A stretch of DNA of 64,000 bases from the NCBI GenBank assembly GCA_947479915.1, contig CANKAU010000004.1, forward strand, positions 60,655-124,654. The letters are read 5' to 3'. Position numbers and translations under genes: made by a program. Below, one piece after another: positions 20,617-31,491 of the stretch. This DNA is from Chloroflexota bacterium. GTDB lineage: Bacteria > Chloroflexota > Dehalococcoidia > UBA2979. A model generated the notes under the pieces. That model was given only the letters and a program-made list of their open reading frames with translations. It was not told where the DNA came from and searched no databases. Positions within the stretch are counted from its first letter, which is position 1; each line of letters opens with the position of its first letter.

Positions 20617-21084
20617 GTGAGTTTCTGGCGGCTGCTTCACATCCTGTCGCTCTGCCTGATGATGGCCGGCGTTGGCGGCACCCTCGTCCCGATCTGGCGG
20701 GCGTGGGCGACCGAGGCGATTGAGCGTCGTGTGATGCTCCTCGACGAGGCGCACCGCAACGAGACGATCATGCTGCTGCCGGGCACGATCGCGATGATGT
20801 TCAGCGGCTACGCATGGGCGACGGCCACCGGCGTGAACGTCATCGTCACGTGGTGGCTGGTGGCGCTGCAGGTGCTGACCATGGTCGACCTGTTCATCTT
20901 CCTGCCGCTGATGGGCGTGGGCCTGCGCCGCGTGCGCTACCTCGCGCTGGCGGCGGCGAAGGAAGGCACCGTGACTGACGAGTTGCGCGACGCCATGTCG
21001 GACAACGTGCCGCTGGTCTTCAGTACGTTGATCGCGCTCACCATCCCGCTGATGGTGTGGCTGCCGATCTTCAAGCCCTTCTAG
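20617..21084 (+). CDS. DUF2269-like membrane protein
   Basis: Four hydrophobic helices. Confidence 0.5.
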   Translation: MSFWRLLHILSLCLMMAGVGGTLVPIWRAWATEAIERRVMLLDEAHRNETIMLLPGTIAMMFSGYAWATATGVNVIVTWWLVALQVLTMVDLFIFLPLMGVGLRRVRYLALAAAKEGTVTDELRDAMSDNVPLVFSTLIALTIPLMVWLPIFKPF

Positions 21085-21110
21085 TCCCCTAGTCCCTTCG
21101 GGAGCTGACG

Positions 21111-21758
21111 ATGCAGATCTTCATGGACACCGCGAACATCGATGAGATCCGGCGCGGAGCCGCGCTCGGCGTGGTGGACGGCGTCACCACGAACCCCTCG
21201 CTCCTGGCGAAGGAGGGCGTCGAGTATCGCGACCGCGTGCTGGAGATCGCCTCTGTCGTGGACGGCCCGATCTCTGCCGAGTGCATCTCGACCGAGCTCG
21301 AGCCGCTGCTCGCGGAGGCGCGCCGCGTCGCCGCGTGGCACGACAGCGTCGTCGTGAAGATCCCGATGGGCGAGGTCGGCCTGCAGGCGATCAAGCGACT
21401 GTCCGCCGAGGGCATCCGCATCAACACCACGCTGATCTTCTCCGCGAACCAGGCACTGCTCGCCGCGAAGGCCGGCGCGACCTACGTCTCGCCCTTCGTC
21501 GGGCGCCTGAACGACGGCGGCCAGGACGGCCTCGCGGTCATCCGCGAGTCGGTCGAGATCTTCGAGAACTTCGACCTCGACTGCGAGGTGCTCGCCGCCA
21601 GCATCCGCGGCGCACGCGACGTGACCGAGTGCGCGCTGGCGGGATCGCACGTCGCCACGCTGCCGCCCGCGGTGCTGTTCCAGATGATCGGGCACCCGCT
21701 GACGGACAAGGGCATCGAGATCTTCCTGCGCGACGCGCAGAAGTACTCGGCGGTCTAG
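21111..21758 (+). CDS. fsa: Fructose-6-phosphate aldolase / transaldolase-like
   Basis: MQIFMDTANIDEIRRGAALGVVDGVTTNPSLLAKEG, VVKIPMGEVGLQAIK. Confidence 0.93.
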   Translation: MQIFMDTANIDEIRRGAALGVVDGVTTNPSLLAKEGVEYRDRVLEIASVVDGPISAECISTELEPLLAEARRVAAWHDSVVVKIPMGEVGLQAIKRLSAEGIRINTTLIFSANQALLAAKAGATYVSPFVGRLNDGGQDGLAVIRESVEIFENFDLDCEVLAASIRGARDVTECALAGSHVATLPPAVLFQMIGHPLTDKGIEIFLRDAQKYSAV

Positions 21759-21948
21759 GCGGCTCGACGCGCGGATCCCCGCGCCGCCGTCCGCATACCT
21801 CGACGAGACGGGAACAACGGCCACTTGCCGAGGTGACAACACATTCGCTACGATGAAGCCCAGCACCGCGTTCGCGGCTTGCTCCTCAAACCGCCCCTCG
21901 TGATTCCTCAACGCGCCGGGCGACGCATATTTCAGACCAGGCACATAT

Positions 21949-23406
21949 ATGACGAGTTCTCCGCGTGGACGCGAGTTGGCGTCCGCTGATGCCGCGAATC
22001 GACCGCGAGGTCGTCGCCCGGGTGGTAGTAGCGGCGGCGGTCGAGGGCGACCCCGCTCCGGCGGTGGTGGTGGCGGCAACGGCCGAGCCCCCCAGGCCGA
22101 CGTGTCGCTGGAGTCGATGCCCGACATCGACCCCTCGGTTCCCGTCCTCAACATCTCGGAGCTGGAAGACCGGTCGCGCGACGACCTGATCGACCTCGCC
22201 GAGGAAGAGTTCGAGATCGAGAACGCGGCCGGTTACGCGAAGAACGAGCTGATCTTCCGGGTCCTTGAGGCCCAGGCCGAGCGCAACGGCACGATCTTCT
22301 CCGGCGGCATCCTCAACATCGTCGACGACGGCTTCGGCTTCATGCGGGGCGAGCGTCTGCTCCCCGGCCCGAACGACGTGTACGTCTCGCAGTCGCAGAT
22401 CCGCCGCTTCGGCCTCCGCTCCGGCGACTACGTCACGGGCCAGGTGCGCCAGCCGAAGTCGTCCGAGAAGTACTACGGTCTGCTGCGCGTGGACGCGGTC
22501 AACGGCATCGACCCGGAGGAGGCCAAGCGCCGCCCCGACTTCGACAGCCTGACGCCGATCTTCCCGAACAAGATGATGCATCTCGAGACGGCGCAGCACG
22601 AAGTCGGCCAGCGCATGGTCGACCTCTTCTCGCCGATCGGTGGCGGCCAGCGCGGCCTCATCGTCTCGCCGCCGAAGGCCGGCAAGACGATGCTGCTGAA
22701 GTCGATCGCCCACGGCATTGTGCAGAACCACCCGGAGGCGCACCTGATGGTGCTGCTGATCGGTGAGCGCCCCGAGGAAGTCACCGACATGCGTCGCTCC
22801 GTGCGTGGCGAGGTTATCGCCAGCACCTTCGACGAGCCGGTGGAGGACCACACCCGCGTCGCCGAGGCAGCGCTGGAGCGCGCGAAGCGCCTGGTGGAGG
22901 GCGGCACCGACGTCGTGATCCTGATGGACTCGATCACGCGACTGGCCCGCGCCTACAACACCGCCATGCCCACCAGCGGCCGCACGCTGTCCGGTGGTAT
23001 GGACCCGATCGCCCTCTACCCGCCCAAGCGCTTCTTCGGCGCGGCCCGCAACACGGAAGAGGGCGGCAGCCTGACGATCATCGCGACCTGCCTCGTGGAG
23101 ACGGGCTCGCGCATGGACGACGTCATTTTCGAGGAGTTCAAGGGCACCGGTAACATGGAGCTCCGGCTCACCCGGCGCCTCGCGGAGAAGCGCGTCTTCC
23201 CCGCGATCGACGTCCTCGGATCGTCGACCCGCCGCGAGGATCTGCTCTTCGAGGCGGACGAGCTGCGCCAGGTCTGGCTGCTCCGCCGCATGGCTTCCAT
23301 GCTGGAGGAGGACTCCTCGGACGCCGCCGAGCGCATCATCGACCGCCTGTCGAAGACGCCGACGAACGCCGAGTTCCTGGCGACGCTGAAGACAGACGTC
23401 ATCTAG
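21949..23406 (+). CDS. rho: Transcription termination factor Rho with RG/G-rich N-terminal extension
   Basis: [28 protein letters not shown]; Rho RNA-binding domain [23 protein letters not shown]. Confidence 0.97.
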   Translation: MTSSPRGRELASADAANRPRGRRPGGSSGGGRGRPRSGGGGGGNGRAPQADVSLESMPDIDPSVPVLNISELEDRSRDDLIDLAEEEFEIENAAGYAKNELIFRVLEAQAERNGTIFSGGILNIVDDGFGFMRGERLLPGPNDVYVSQSQIRRFGLRSGDYVTGQVRQPKSSEKYYGLLRVDAVNGIDPEEAKRRPDFDSLTPIFPNKMMHLETAQHEVGQRMVDLFSPIGGGQRGLIVSPPKAGKTMLLKSIAHGIVQNHPEAHLMVLLIGERPEEVTDMRRSVRGEVIASTFDEPVEDHTRVAEAALERAKRLVEGGTDVVILMDSITRLARAYNTAMPTSGRTLSGGMDPIALYPPKRFFGAARNTEEGGSLTIIATCLVETGSRMDDVIFEEFKGTGNMELRLTRRLAEKRVFPAIDVLGSSTRREDLLFEADELRQVWLLRRMASMLEEDSSDAAERIIDRLSKTPTNAEFLATLKTDVI

Positions 23407-23505
23407 GTCGGGCTCGCCGCGCCCACGCCCGTAGAGGGTGCGTGCGCGGCGCTGGTGGACCGCTGAGGTCGGTGCGACCGGCATTCGAATGACACGGCAG
23501 ACGAA

Positions 23506-23537
23506 CAACGGCGGGCATCGCAAGGTGCCCGCCGTTG
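23506..23537 (+). terminator. Hairpin downstream of rho
   Basis: CAACGGCGGGCA-TCGCAAGG-TGCCCGCCGTTG, 12-bp perfect stem followed by CATTTCG. Confidence 0.7.
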
Positions 23538-23613
23538 CATTTCGCAACGACCGAGCGGACCTCGAAGGTCGCACAAACGTGCGCCGAGGGGGTTGCCAAG
23601 ACTGCCATAGAGG

Positions 23614-25032
23614 GTGGTAGCCTACCCGAAGTCAGGTGGTTGTGAGAGCGCGCACAAACACGCGCCTTCGGCGGGGCCGACCAACCAACCGGACGCGCGG
23701 CGCTTCCCAGCCAGCCGCGCCTCTGGAAACAGAGAGCAACGCTCGACCCTCCGCAGGGCGAGCACGGAGAGCGCGCGACACCGGGTACCGGTGGCGGGCG
23801 TGCCGCAGGGGAGTCCGCTCATCCAGGGAACGCTTACCCCCGCGCCGGGGCCGCGACGAAGTCGCCGCCTGCTCCGCGCGAGGATCCATCCCACGGTGCT
23901 CACGCCTCGCGAGTCACTGCGTCGACCGCTGACGCAGTTCGGCTTCGTCGCCGCGATTTTCGTCACTGTGCTGGGGCTCGGCTTCTTCCCCGTCCAGGTC
24001 GCCGCCGTCACGACGACTCCGAATGTGCAGGCTTCGCGCCTCTCGCTCCCCGGCCTCGCTGCCGTCGCCTCACCTGCTACGTCTGATGCCCTCGTCTCCC
24101 GCGCGGTTCCGCTCACGCTCGTCGCGCCGAACTCCGGCCCCGGCGACGCCGTGGTCCGTCCGTCCGAGGCGATCCCGCGCGACGGCCAGCCTGCTGGCGC
24201 CGCTGGCGATGTGGTGCGCGCCGCAGCAGCCCTGTCGCAGACCGACCGCGTTCCCGTGTTCTTCGAATACAAGGTGCAGACCGGCGACACCGTCTCCGGC
24301 GTCGCCTCGCGCTTCGGCATTCGCTCCTCGTACGTCTCGTGGAACAACGCGGACGTGACGAACGCGAACGCGCTCACGGTGGGTCAGACGCTGCAGGTAC
24401 CGGCGGTCGAGGGCATCATCCACTCCGTCCGCCTCGGCGAGTCCGTCTCCGAGATCGCTGCCCGCTACGACGCGAACGCACAGGACATCATCGAGTTCCG
24501 CGCGAACGGCCTGCAGGGCGACCCGAACCGCCTCCGCGAGGGATCGCAGATCCTCGTCCCGGGTGGCCGCAAGGTGGAGATCGCCGCCACGATCGCCCCG
24601 CCGCGCCAGGCCGCAGCCGCCGCGCCGACGACCGCGCCCCGCACCCCCGCAGTTACCGTTGCTCCGAACAGCGCGTGGTCGTGGCCCGTCCGAGGTCTCC
24701 TGACCTCGCCGTTTGGCCCCTCGCACCCGCTCGGCATCGACGTCGCCGTCCCGGTGGGCACGCCGGTGCAGGCGTCGGCCGCAGGCACGGTCACCTTCGT
24801 CGGCGGCAACCCGTGCTGCTCGTACGGCTACCACATCATCGTGGACAACGGTGCCGGCTACGAAACGCTGTACGCCCACCTCTCCGCATTCGCCGTCGCC
24901 AAGGGCGACAAGGTTGCCGCCGGTCAGCGCATCGGCAGTAGCGGCAACTCCGGTGCCTCCACCGGCCCGCACGTGCACTTCGAACTGCACCTTGGTGGTC
25001 GCGTGCAGGACCCGATGCAGTACCTCCCGTAG
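23614..25032 (+). CDS. LysM-domain M23 peptidase (murein DD-endopeptidase-like); start likely internal
   Basis: Two LysM repeats (YKVQTGDTVSGVASRFGI; HSVRLGESVSEIAARYDA) and M23 core (HPLGIDVAVPVGTPV...GNSGASTGPHVHFELHLGG). Confidence 0.88.
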   Translation: MVAYPKSGGCESAHKHAPSAGPTNQPDARRFPASRASGNREQRSTLRRASTESARHRVPVAGVPQGSPLIQGTLTPAPGPRRSRRLLRARIHPTVLTPRESLRRPLTQFGFVAAIFVTVLGLGFFPVQVAAVTTTPNVQASRLSLPGLAAVASPATSDALVSRAVPLTLVAPNSGPGDAVVRPSEAIPRDGQPAGAAGDVVRAAAALSQTDRVPVFFEYKVQTGDTVSGVASRFGIRSSYVSWNNADVTNANALTVGQTLQVPAVEGIIHSVRLGESVSEIAARYDANAQDIIEFRANGLQGDPNRLREGSQILVPGGRKVEIAATIAPPRQAAAAAPTTAPRTPAVTVAPNSAWSWPVRGLLTSPFGPSHPLGIDVAVPVGTPVQASAAGTVTFVGGNPCCSYGYHIIVDNGAGYETLYAHLSAFAVAKGDKVAAGQRIGSSGNSGASTGPHVHFELHLGGRVQDPMQYLP

Positions 25033-25054
25033 CGAGCTGCCTCACGAGTACACA

Positions 25055-25083
25055 AGAAGAGCCGCCCATCGGGCGGCTCTTCT
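25055..25083. terminator. Bidirectional terminator between convergent genes
   Basis: AGAAGAGCCGCCC-ATC-GGGCGGCTCTTCT, 13-bp perfect stem, then TGTTTGT. Confidence 0.85.
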
Positions 25084-25172
25084 GTTTGTGCCACGCAGTT
25101 CGGAAAGGAGGGGCGTCCCCGTGGCGAGTGTGGTGATCGCGGCAGCGGCAGGCGTGCCCGCCGGAGTCGCTG

Positions 25173-25826
25173 CTAGGCGCGTGCCTCGAGGATCACGAGA
25201 CGGCGTTCCTCGGTCGCGCCGCGGCGCGCGATGGAGAAGCGCGAGACGGGCTCCTCGGGCTTCAGGGCGAGCGCCTCTGCGAATGCCTTGAGCTCCGCGC
25301 CGTCGCCGGCCGGGTCGTAGCCGACCGGGATCGTGATCGTCGGCTCCAGCGCGCGGATCGCCTTCGCCGCGTCCGCGGGGGACAGCGTGTCGGCGAGGCC
25401 GATCGGCACGATCACAATGTCGACGTCCGAGAGCAGATCGAGCTGCTCCTTGGTCGGGTGGCCACCGAGACCGCCGAGGTGCGCGACGCGCAACTCCTCC
25501 GCCTCGAAGTGCCACAGCACGCTGCGAAGTGCCTCGGGCGGATCGGGCAGGCGGCCCTCGACCTGGCGGAGCGTCGCGCGCACCGACTCGATCAGCACGC
25601 CGCGGATCTCGTACTCACCGGGGCCATCCAGCACCATCGGCGCGCCGTCGGTGGGGGCCACGCTCGCCACGCCGTTCCGCATTGGGTCCTGGTGGCTGAT
25701 GGTGATGATGTGCGCGTCCGGGCGGCCCATGGTGCCGCCGACGGACTTGTCGTACGGATCCATCACCACGGCAGCGGCTCGCGTCCGGATGCGCGTCGCG
25801 GCATGCCCAAGCCAGGTGATGTCCAT
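25173..25826 (-). CDS. Metallo-beta-lactamase-fold hydrolase (UlaG/L-ascorbate lactonase-like)
   Basis: MDITWLGHAATRIRTRAAAVVMDPYDKSVG...ISHQDPMRNGV. Confidence 0.75.
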   Translation of the reverse strand: MDITWLGHAATRIRTRAAAVVMDPYDKSVGGTMGRPDAHIITISHQDPMRNGVASVAPTDGAPMVLDGPGEYEIRGVLIESVRATLRQVEGRLPDPPEALRSVLWHFEAEELRVAHLGGLGGHPTKEQLDLLSDVDIVIVPIGLADTLSPADAAKAIRALEPTITIPVGYDPAGDGAELKAFAEALALKPEEPVSRFSIARRGATEERRLVILEARA

Positions 25827-25921
25827 GCGGACCTCCGAGGTCACGAAACGCGGGGGAGTGTCGGTACCTCGATTCTATCCGAGGCAGCGGGGTGCGGCGA
25901 GCCGCGGCGTGTGGTGCGGGA

Positions 25922-26995
25922 TTAGGCCCGCGCCACCGCGCGAGGCGCCTCGAGGCCGGCGCGGGAGGCGCGGACGCCGGCCCACTCCAGCACCATCGCG
26001 CTCCACGAGAGCCCGCCGCCGAACGCGGCGAGGAGCACCCGGTCGCCCGGCTTCAGACGGCCGTCTGCCTCCGCCTCCGCGAGCGCGATCGGGATCGTCG
26101 CGCTGGACGTGTTCCCGTAGCGATCGACGTTCACGTAGACGCGCTCCATCGGCAGGCCCACGCGCTCGGCCATCGCGGTGATGATCCGGCGGTTCGCCTG
26201 GTGCGGCACGCAGAGCGCGATGTCGTCGATGGTCAGCCCCGCCTTCGCGATCGCCTCGGCGGACGTCTCGGAGAGCGCATTGACCGCGCTGCGGAAGACG
26301 GCCGCGCCGTTCATGACGATGTGCGCCTCCTGCGCGAGCGCCGCGCCGAAGGGGTTCGTGGCGCCGGGGGCGCCCGGGGTGCACGGCCCGGAGGCCCACA
26401 GCAGTCCTGCCTGCGATCCATCCGAGCGCAGCAGCATGGCGCCCACGCCGCCCGGCTCGCCCTCGACGGCGCGCTCGACGATCGCGGCGCCGGCGCCGTC
26501 GCCGAAGAGCACGCAGGTGCTGCGGTCGGTCCAGTCGACGATGCGCGTCATCGTCTCGGTGCCCACTACGAGCGCGCGCTGCGAGGTGCCCGCGGCGACG
26601 AACTGCACGGCGGTGGAGAGGGCAGACATGAAGCCGTTGCACGCCGCGTTCACATCGAACGCGCCGGCGCGGCCCGCGCCCACGGCGTGCTGGATGCGCG
26701 TGGCGGAGGCGGGGAACATCCCGTCCGGCGTGCACGTCGCTGCGATGACGAGATCGATCGTGGCCGGGTCGATCTGGGCCGACTCGATCGCGGCGAGGCC
26801 CGCGCGGGCGCCCATGGTGCTGGACGTTTCGTCGGGCGCGGCAACGCGCCGCTCGCGGATGCCGGTGCGCTCCACGATCCACTCGTTCGTGGTGTCCAAG
26901 GTCTGCTCGAGCTCGGCGTTGGTGACGATGCGGTCGGGGACGTAGCGGCCGACGCCGGTGATGCGAGCACCGTACCCCGAGGAGGTGGGGGTCAT
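25922..26995 (-). CDS. fabH: 3-oxoacyl-ACP synthase III
   Basis: ITGVGRYVPDRIVTNAELEQTLDTTNEWIVERTGIRERRVA, FDVNAACNGFMSAL, CVPHQANRRII. Confidence 0.95.
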   Translation of the reverse strand: MTPTSSGYGARITGVGRYVPDRIVTNAELEQTLDTTNEWIVERTGIRERRVAAPDETSSTMGARAGLAAIESAQIDPATIDLVIAATCTPDGMFPASATRIQHAVGAGRAGAFDVNAACNGFMSALSTAVQFVAAGTSQRALVVGTETMTRIVDWTDRSTCVLFGDGAGAAIVERAVEGEPGGVGAMLLRSDGSQAGLLWASGPCTPGAPGATNPFGAALAQEAHIVMNGAAVFRSAVNALSETSAEAIAKAGLTIDDIALCVPHQANRRIITAMAERVGLPMERVYVNVDRYGNTSSATIPIALAEAEADGRLKPGDRVLLAAFGGGLSWSAMVLEWAGVRASRAGLEAPRAVARA

Positions 26996-27426
26996 CGGCG
27001 GCTCCCTTCGCGCGGCGGCCTCACGGTTGAGGAGCCACGCTCTTCATCTCCCAGCAACCGCTGGAGTTCGCGCAGGGTGCGATGGTGCAGTGCCTTCACC
27101 GCCCCCTCGGTTCGCGCCATGATACGGCCAATCTCGGCATTCGAGAGACCGTCGACATACTTCAGAGAGATCAGCTGCTGCCGGTCCGGGGCCAGCGCGC
27201 TGATCGCCGCCCGCACCCGCGCGATGCTCTCGTTCTGTTCGAGGCTCGCCTCGGGGCCGGGTGTCGCGGCGGGAATCTGGAGCGCGGCGTCCAGCGCCTC
27301 GGTCGGGGGGCGGCGGCCGCGGTCGCGGTACCAGTTCACCAGCAGGTTGTGGGCGATGCTCATGAGCCACGCCGGGAAGCCGGCGCCGCGCCCCCGGTAC
27401 TGATCGAGGCCCGCGAGCGCCCGCAC
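26992..27426 (-). CDS. RNA polymerase sigma factor, sigma-70/ECF type (true 5' end lies upstream, possibly ~27579)
   Basis: FPAWLMSIAHNLLVNWYRDRGRR and LISLKYVDGLSNAEIGRIMARTEGAVKALHHRTL; in-frame upstream sequence FSDLYEAHAPRVYRYLLSRTSNPSDAEELTSRTF completes sigma region 2. Confidence 0.85.
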   Translation of the reverse strand: MRALAGLDQYRGRGAGFPAWLMSIAHNLLVNWYRDRGRRPPTEALDAALQIPAATPGPEASLEQNESIARVRAAISALAPDRQQLISLKYVDGLSNAEIGRIMARTEGAVKALHHRTLRELQRLLGDEERGSSTVRPPREGSRR

Positions 27427-27702
27427 GAATGTGCGCGAGGTCAGTTCTTCGGCGTCGCTGGGATTCGAGGTGCGGGAGAGCAGGTAGCGGTAGACCCGAG
27501 GCGCGTGGGCCTCGTACAGGTCGGAGAACGCACTGCGGTCGGGGAGGGCGCCGTCGGCGTCCTCGTGCTGGTCGGGCGTAGCGGGACTCCTGCTGCGGGC
27601 GCGCCCTCGGTGTCCGCAGTATAGGCGGCGCGCCTGCGGGCGCGGGTGGCCGGGGCGCGACCGCGAGGAGGGCGGTTACTACGAAGTCGTAATCGAATCT
27701 GG

Positions 27703-27733
27703 ATTGACCCGCCGGGGGCGGTCTGCCTACAAT
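27703..27733 (+). promoter_or_regulatory. Candidate sigma-70-type promoter of hrcA operon
   Basis: TTGACC (27703-27708), 19-nt spacer, TACAAT (27728-27733), immediately upstream of CIRCE. Confidence 0.55.
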
Positions 27734-27743
27734 TCAAGGGCAG

Positions 27744-27770
27744 TTAGCACTCTCGACTGGAGAGTGCTAA
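27744..27770 (+). promoter_or_regulatory. CIRCE operator (HrcA binding site)
   Basis: TTAGCACTC-N9-GAGTGCTAA, perfect match to the consensus, upstream of hrcA. Confidence 0.97.
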
Positions 27771-27803
27771 TCGACGGAAACACAGCCCGAGCGGAGGTCG
27801 AAG

Positions 27804-28820
27804 GTGCTCACCGAGCGTCGCGCGGCAATCCTGGGCATGGTCGTGAACGAGTACATCAGCACCGCTGAGCCGGTCAGCTCGCGGGCGATCGTCGCGCGTC
27901 ACCACCTCGACATTTCCACGGCCACGATCCGGAACGAGCTCGCGCGCCTCGAGGAGGACGGGTACATCACCCAGCCCTATACCTCGGCCGGGCGCGTTCC
28001 CTCCGACATGGGCTACCGCACCTTCGTCGAGATGCTGATGTCCGAGGAGCCCGTCGAGGCCCAGGAGCAGCGGACGATCGAGCACCAGCTGCACCAGGTG
28101 ATGGGCGGACTGGACGAGTGGTTGAGCCTGTCCGCCACGATCCTCGCGGGCTCCGTGGGGAACGCCGCCGTCGTGACGAGGCCGCGCGCGGCGTCCAGCC
28201 GCATCCGGCATGCGCAGCTGGTTGAGCTGAACCACGACACGGCGCTGCTGGTGGCGGTGATGGACGACGGGCGCGTGCGACAGCGCATGCTGCCGCTCCA
28301 GTCGCCCACCTCGCAGGCGCAGCTCACGGACCGAGCGGTGCGACTGAACGTGCGCATCGAGGGGGCCGACGCGCGGATCGCGCGCGCGGTCGCCGCGGAG
28401 CTGCCGGATCCGGACGAGGCGGCGACGGCGCGTGCGATCGCCGATCTGATCGACGAGCAGCGCATCGCCGAGGAGACGTTCCTCGATGGACTGAACGCCG
28501 TGCTGAAGCAGCCGGAGTTCCTGGACACCGATCGCATGCTGGAGGCCGTGGCCACGCTGCAGGCCTACCGCGTGCGTCGTGTGCTGGAGCAGGCAATCGA
28601 CGCGCAGATCGGCTCGACGCAGGTCGTGATCGGTCGCGAGCACGGTGACGATTCGATGCAGGAGTGGAGCATGGTGATCTCGCGCTACGGCGACGAGGAC
28701 GCCATCGGCACCGTGGCGGTGATCGGCCCCACGCGGATGGCGTACCACCGCACCATCCCGCGCGTCCGCTACGTCGCGCGACTGATGAGCCACTTGCTGC
28801 ACGAGGTTCGCCAGGCGTAG
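27804..28820 (+). CDS. hrcA: Heat-inducible transcription repressor HrcA
   Basis: LTERRAAILGMVVNEYISTAEPVSSRAIV...ISTATIRNELARLEEDGYITQPYTSAGRVPSDMGYR. Confidence 0.96.
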   Translation: MLTERRAAILGMVVNEYISTAEPVSSRAIVARHHLDISTATIRNELARLEEDGYITQPYTSAGRVPSDMGYRTFVEMLMSEEPVEAQEQRTIEHQLHQVMGGLDEWLSLSATILAGSVGNAAVVTRPRAASSRIRHAQLVELNHDTALLVAVMDDGRVRQRMLPLQSPTSQAQLTDRAVRLNVRIEGADARIARAVAAELPDPDEAATARAIADLIDEQRIAEETFLDGLNAVLKQPEFLDTDRMLEAVATLQAYRVRRVLEQAIDAQIGSTQVVIGREHGDDSMQEWSMVISRYGDEDAIGTVAVIGPTRMAYHRTIPRVRYVARLMSHLLHEVRQA

Positions 28821-28898
28821 GCCGGCGCACCGCGAGACCTCGTCCGGCCGCCGTGTGGCGCGGCAGTCGGACGATCATCCGATGTTGAGGGAGACCCG

Positions 28899-29441
28899 AT
28901 GACCGAAGAACGGAGCGACGCCGTCGCACCGGAGTCTGACTCGTCCGTGTCCGATGGGGCGTCCGAGCCCGTGGAGACGGTGGAGTCGTTGCGCGCGGAT
29001 CTGGAACAGGCGCGCGCGCAGCACCTGCGCGCCGTGGCCGATTACCAGAACCTGCAGCGTCGAGCACAGGAGGAGCGTGCGGAGTTCGGTCGCTACCAGC
29101 TGACCGCGAGCATCCTCAACTTCCTCCCGGTGCTGGACGACCTGGAGCGCGCGGTGGAGACGCCGCACGAGGACATCAAGGACCACGCGTGGGTGGCGGG
29201 CGTGGAGCTCGTCATGTCGAAGTTCCGCAGCGTGCTGGAGTCCGCCGGCGTGACGGAGATCCTCGCGCTCGGCGCGGCGTTCGACCCCGCGAAGCACGAG
29301 GCCGTCGGCAGCGCGCCGGGGCCGGACGGCACCGTGGTGCGCGTGCTGCGGCGCGGCTACACGCTGAACGATCGCGTGATGCGCGCCGCGATGGTGCTGG
29401 TGGGCGACGGCGACCGCGCCTCGACGCCTCCGACCGAGTAA
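28899..29441 (+). CDS. grpE: Nucleotide exchange factor GrpE
   Basis: AVADYQNLQRRAQEERAEFGRY...VVRVLRRGYTLNDRVMRAAMV. Confidence 0.94.
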   Translation: MTEERSDAVAPESDSSVSDGASEPVETVESLRADLEQARAQHLRAVADYQNLQRRAQEERAEFGRYQLTASILNFLPVLDDLERAVETPHEDIKDHAWVAGVELVMSKFRSVLESAGVTEILALGAAFDPAKHEAVGSAPGPDGTVVRVLRRGYTLNDRVMRAAMVLVGDGDRASTPPTE

Positions 29442-29522
29442 CCGCCACCTGCCCCGACGGGGCGATTCGAATACGAGATAGAGCCGTCACGCGTGACCGC
29501 GACGGCAGGAGAAGAGGGCCAC

Positions 29523-31421
<1,899 letters not shown>

Positions 31422-31446
31422 TCGCGGCCTCGAAGGTCACACACAC

Positions 31447-31491
31447 AGCGCGGGAGTCGGTCGATGGAAACAGCGCACCGGCTCCCGCGCT
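31447..31491 (+). terminator. Rho-independent-like terminator after dnaK
   Basis: AGCGCGGGAGTCGGT ... ACCGGCTCCCGCGCT, 15-bp stem with one U.G pair, followed by TCTTTGTGTTGTG. Confidence 0.8.

Noticed and set aside
23575-23800. c-di-AMP (ydaO) riboswitch
   Set aside because: Conserved core segments not found; kept only as an unassigned structured leader.
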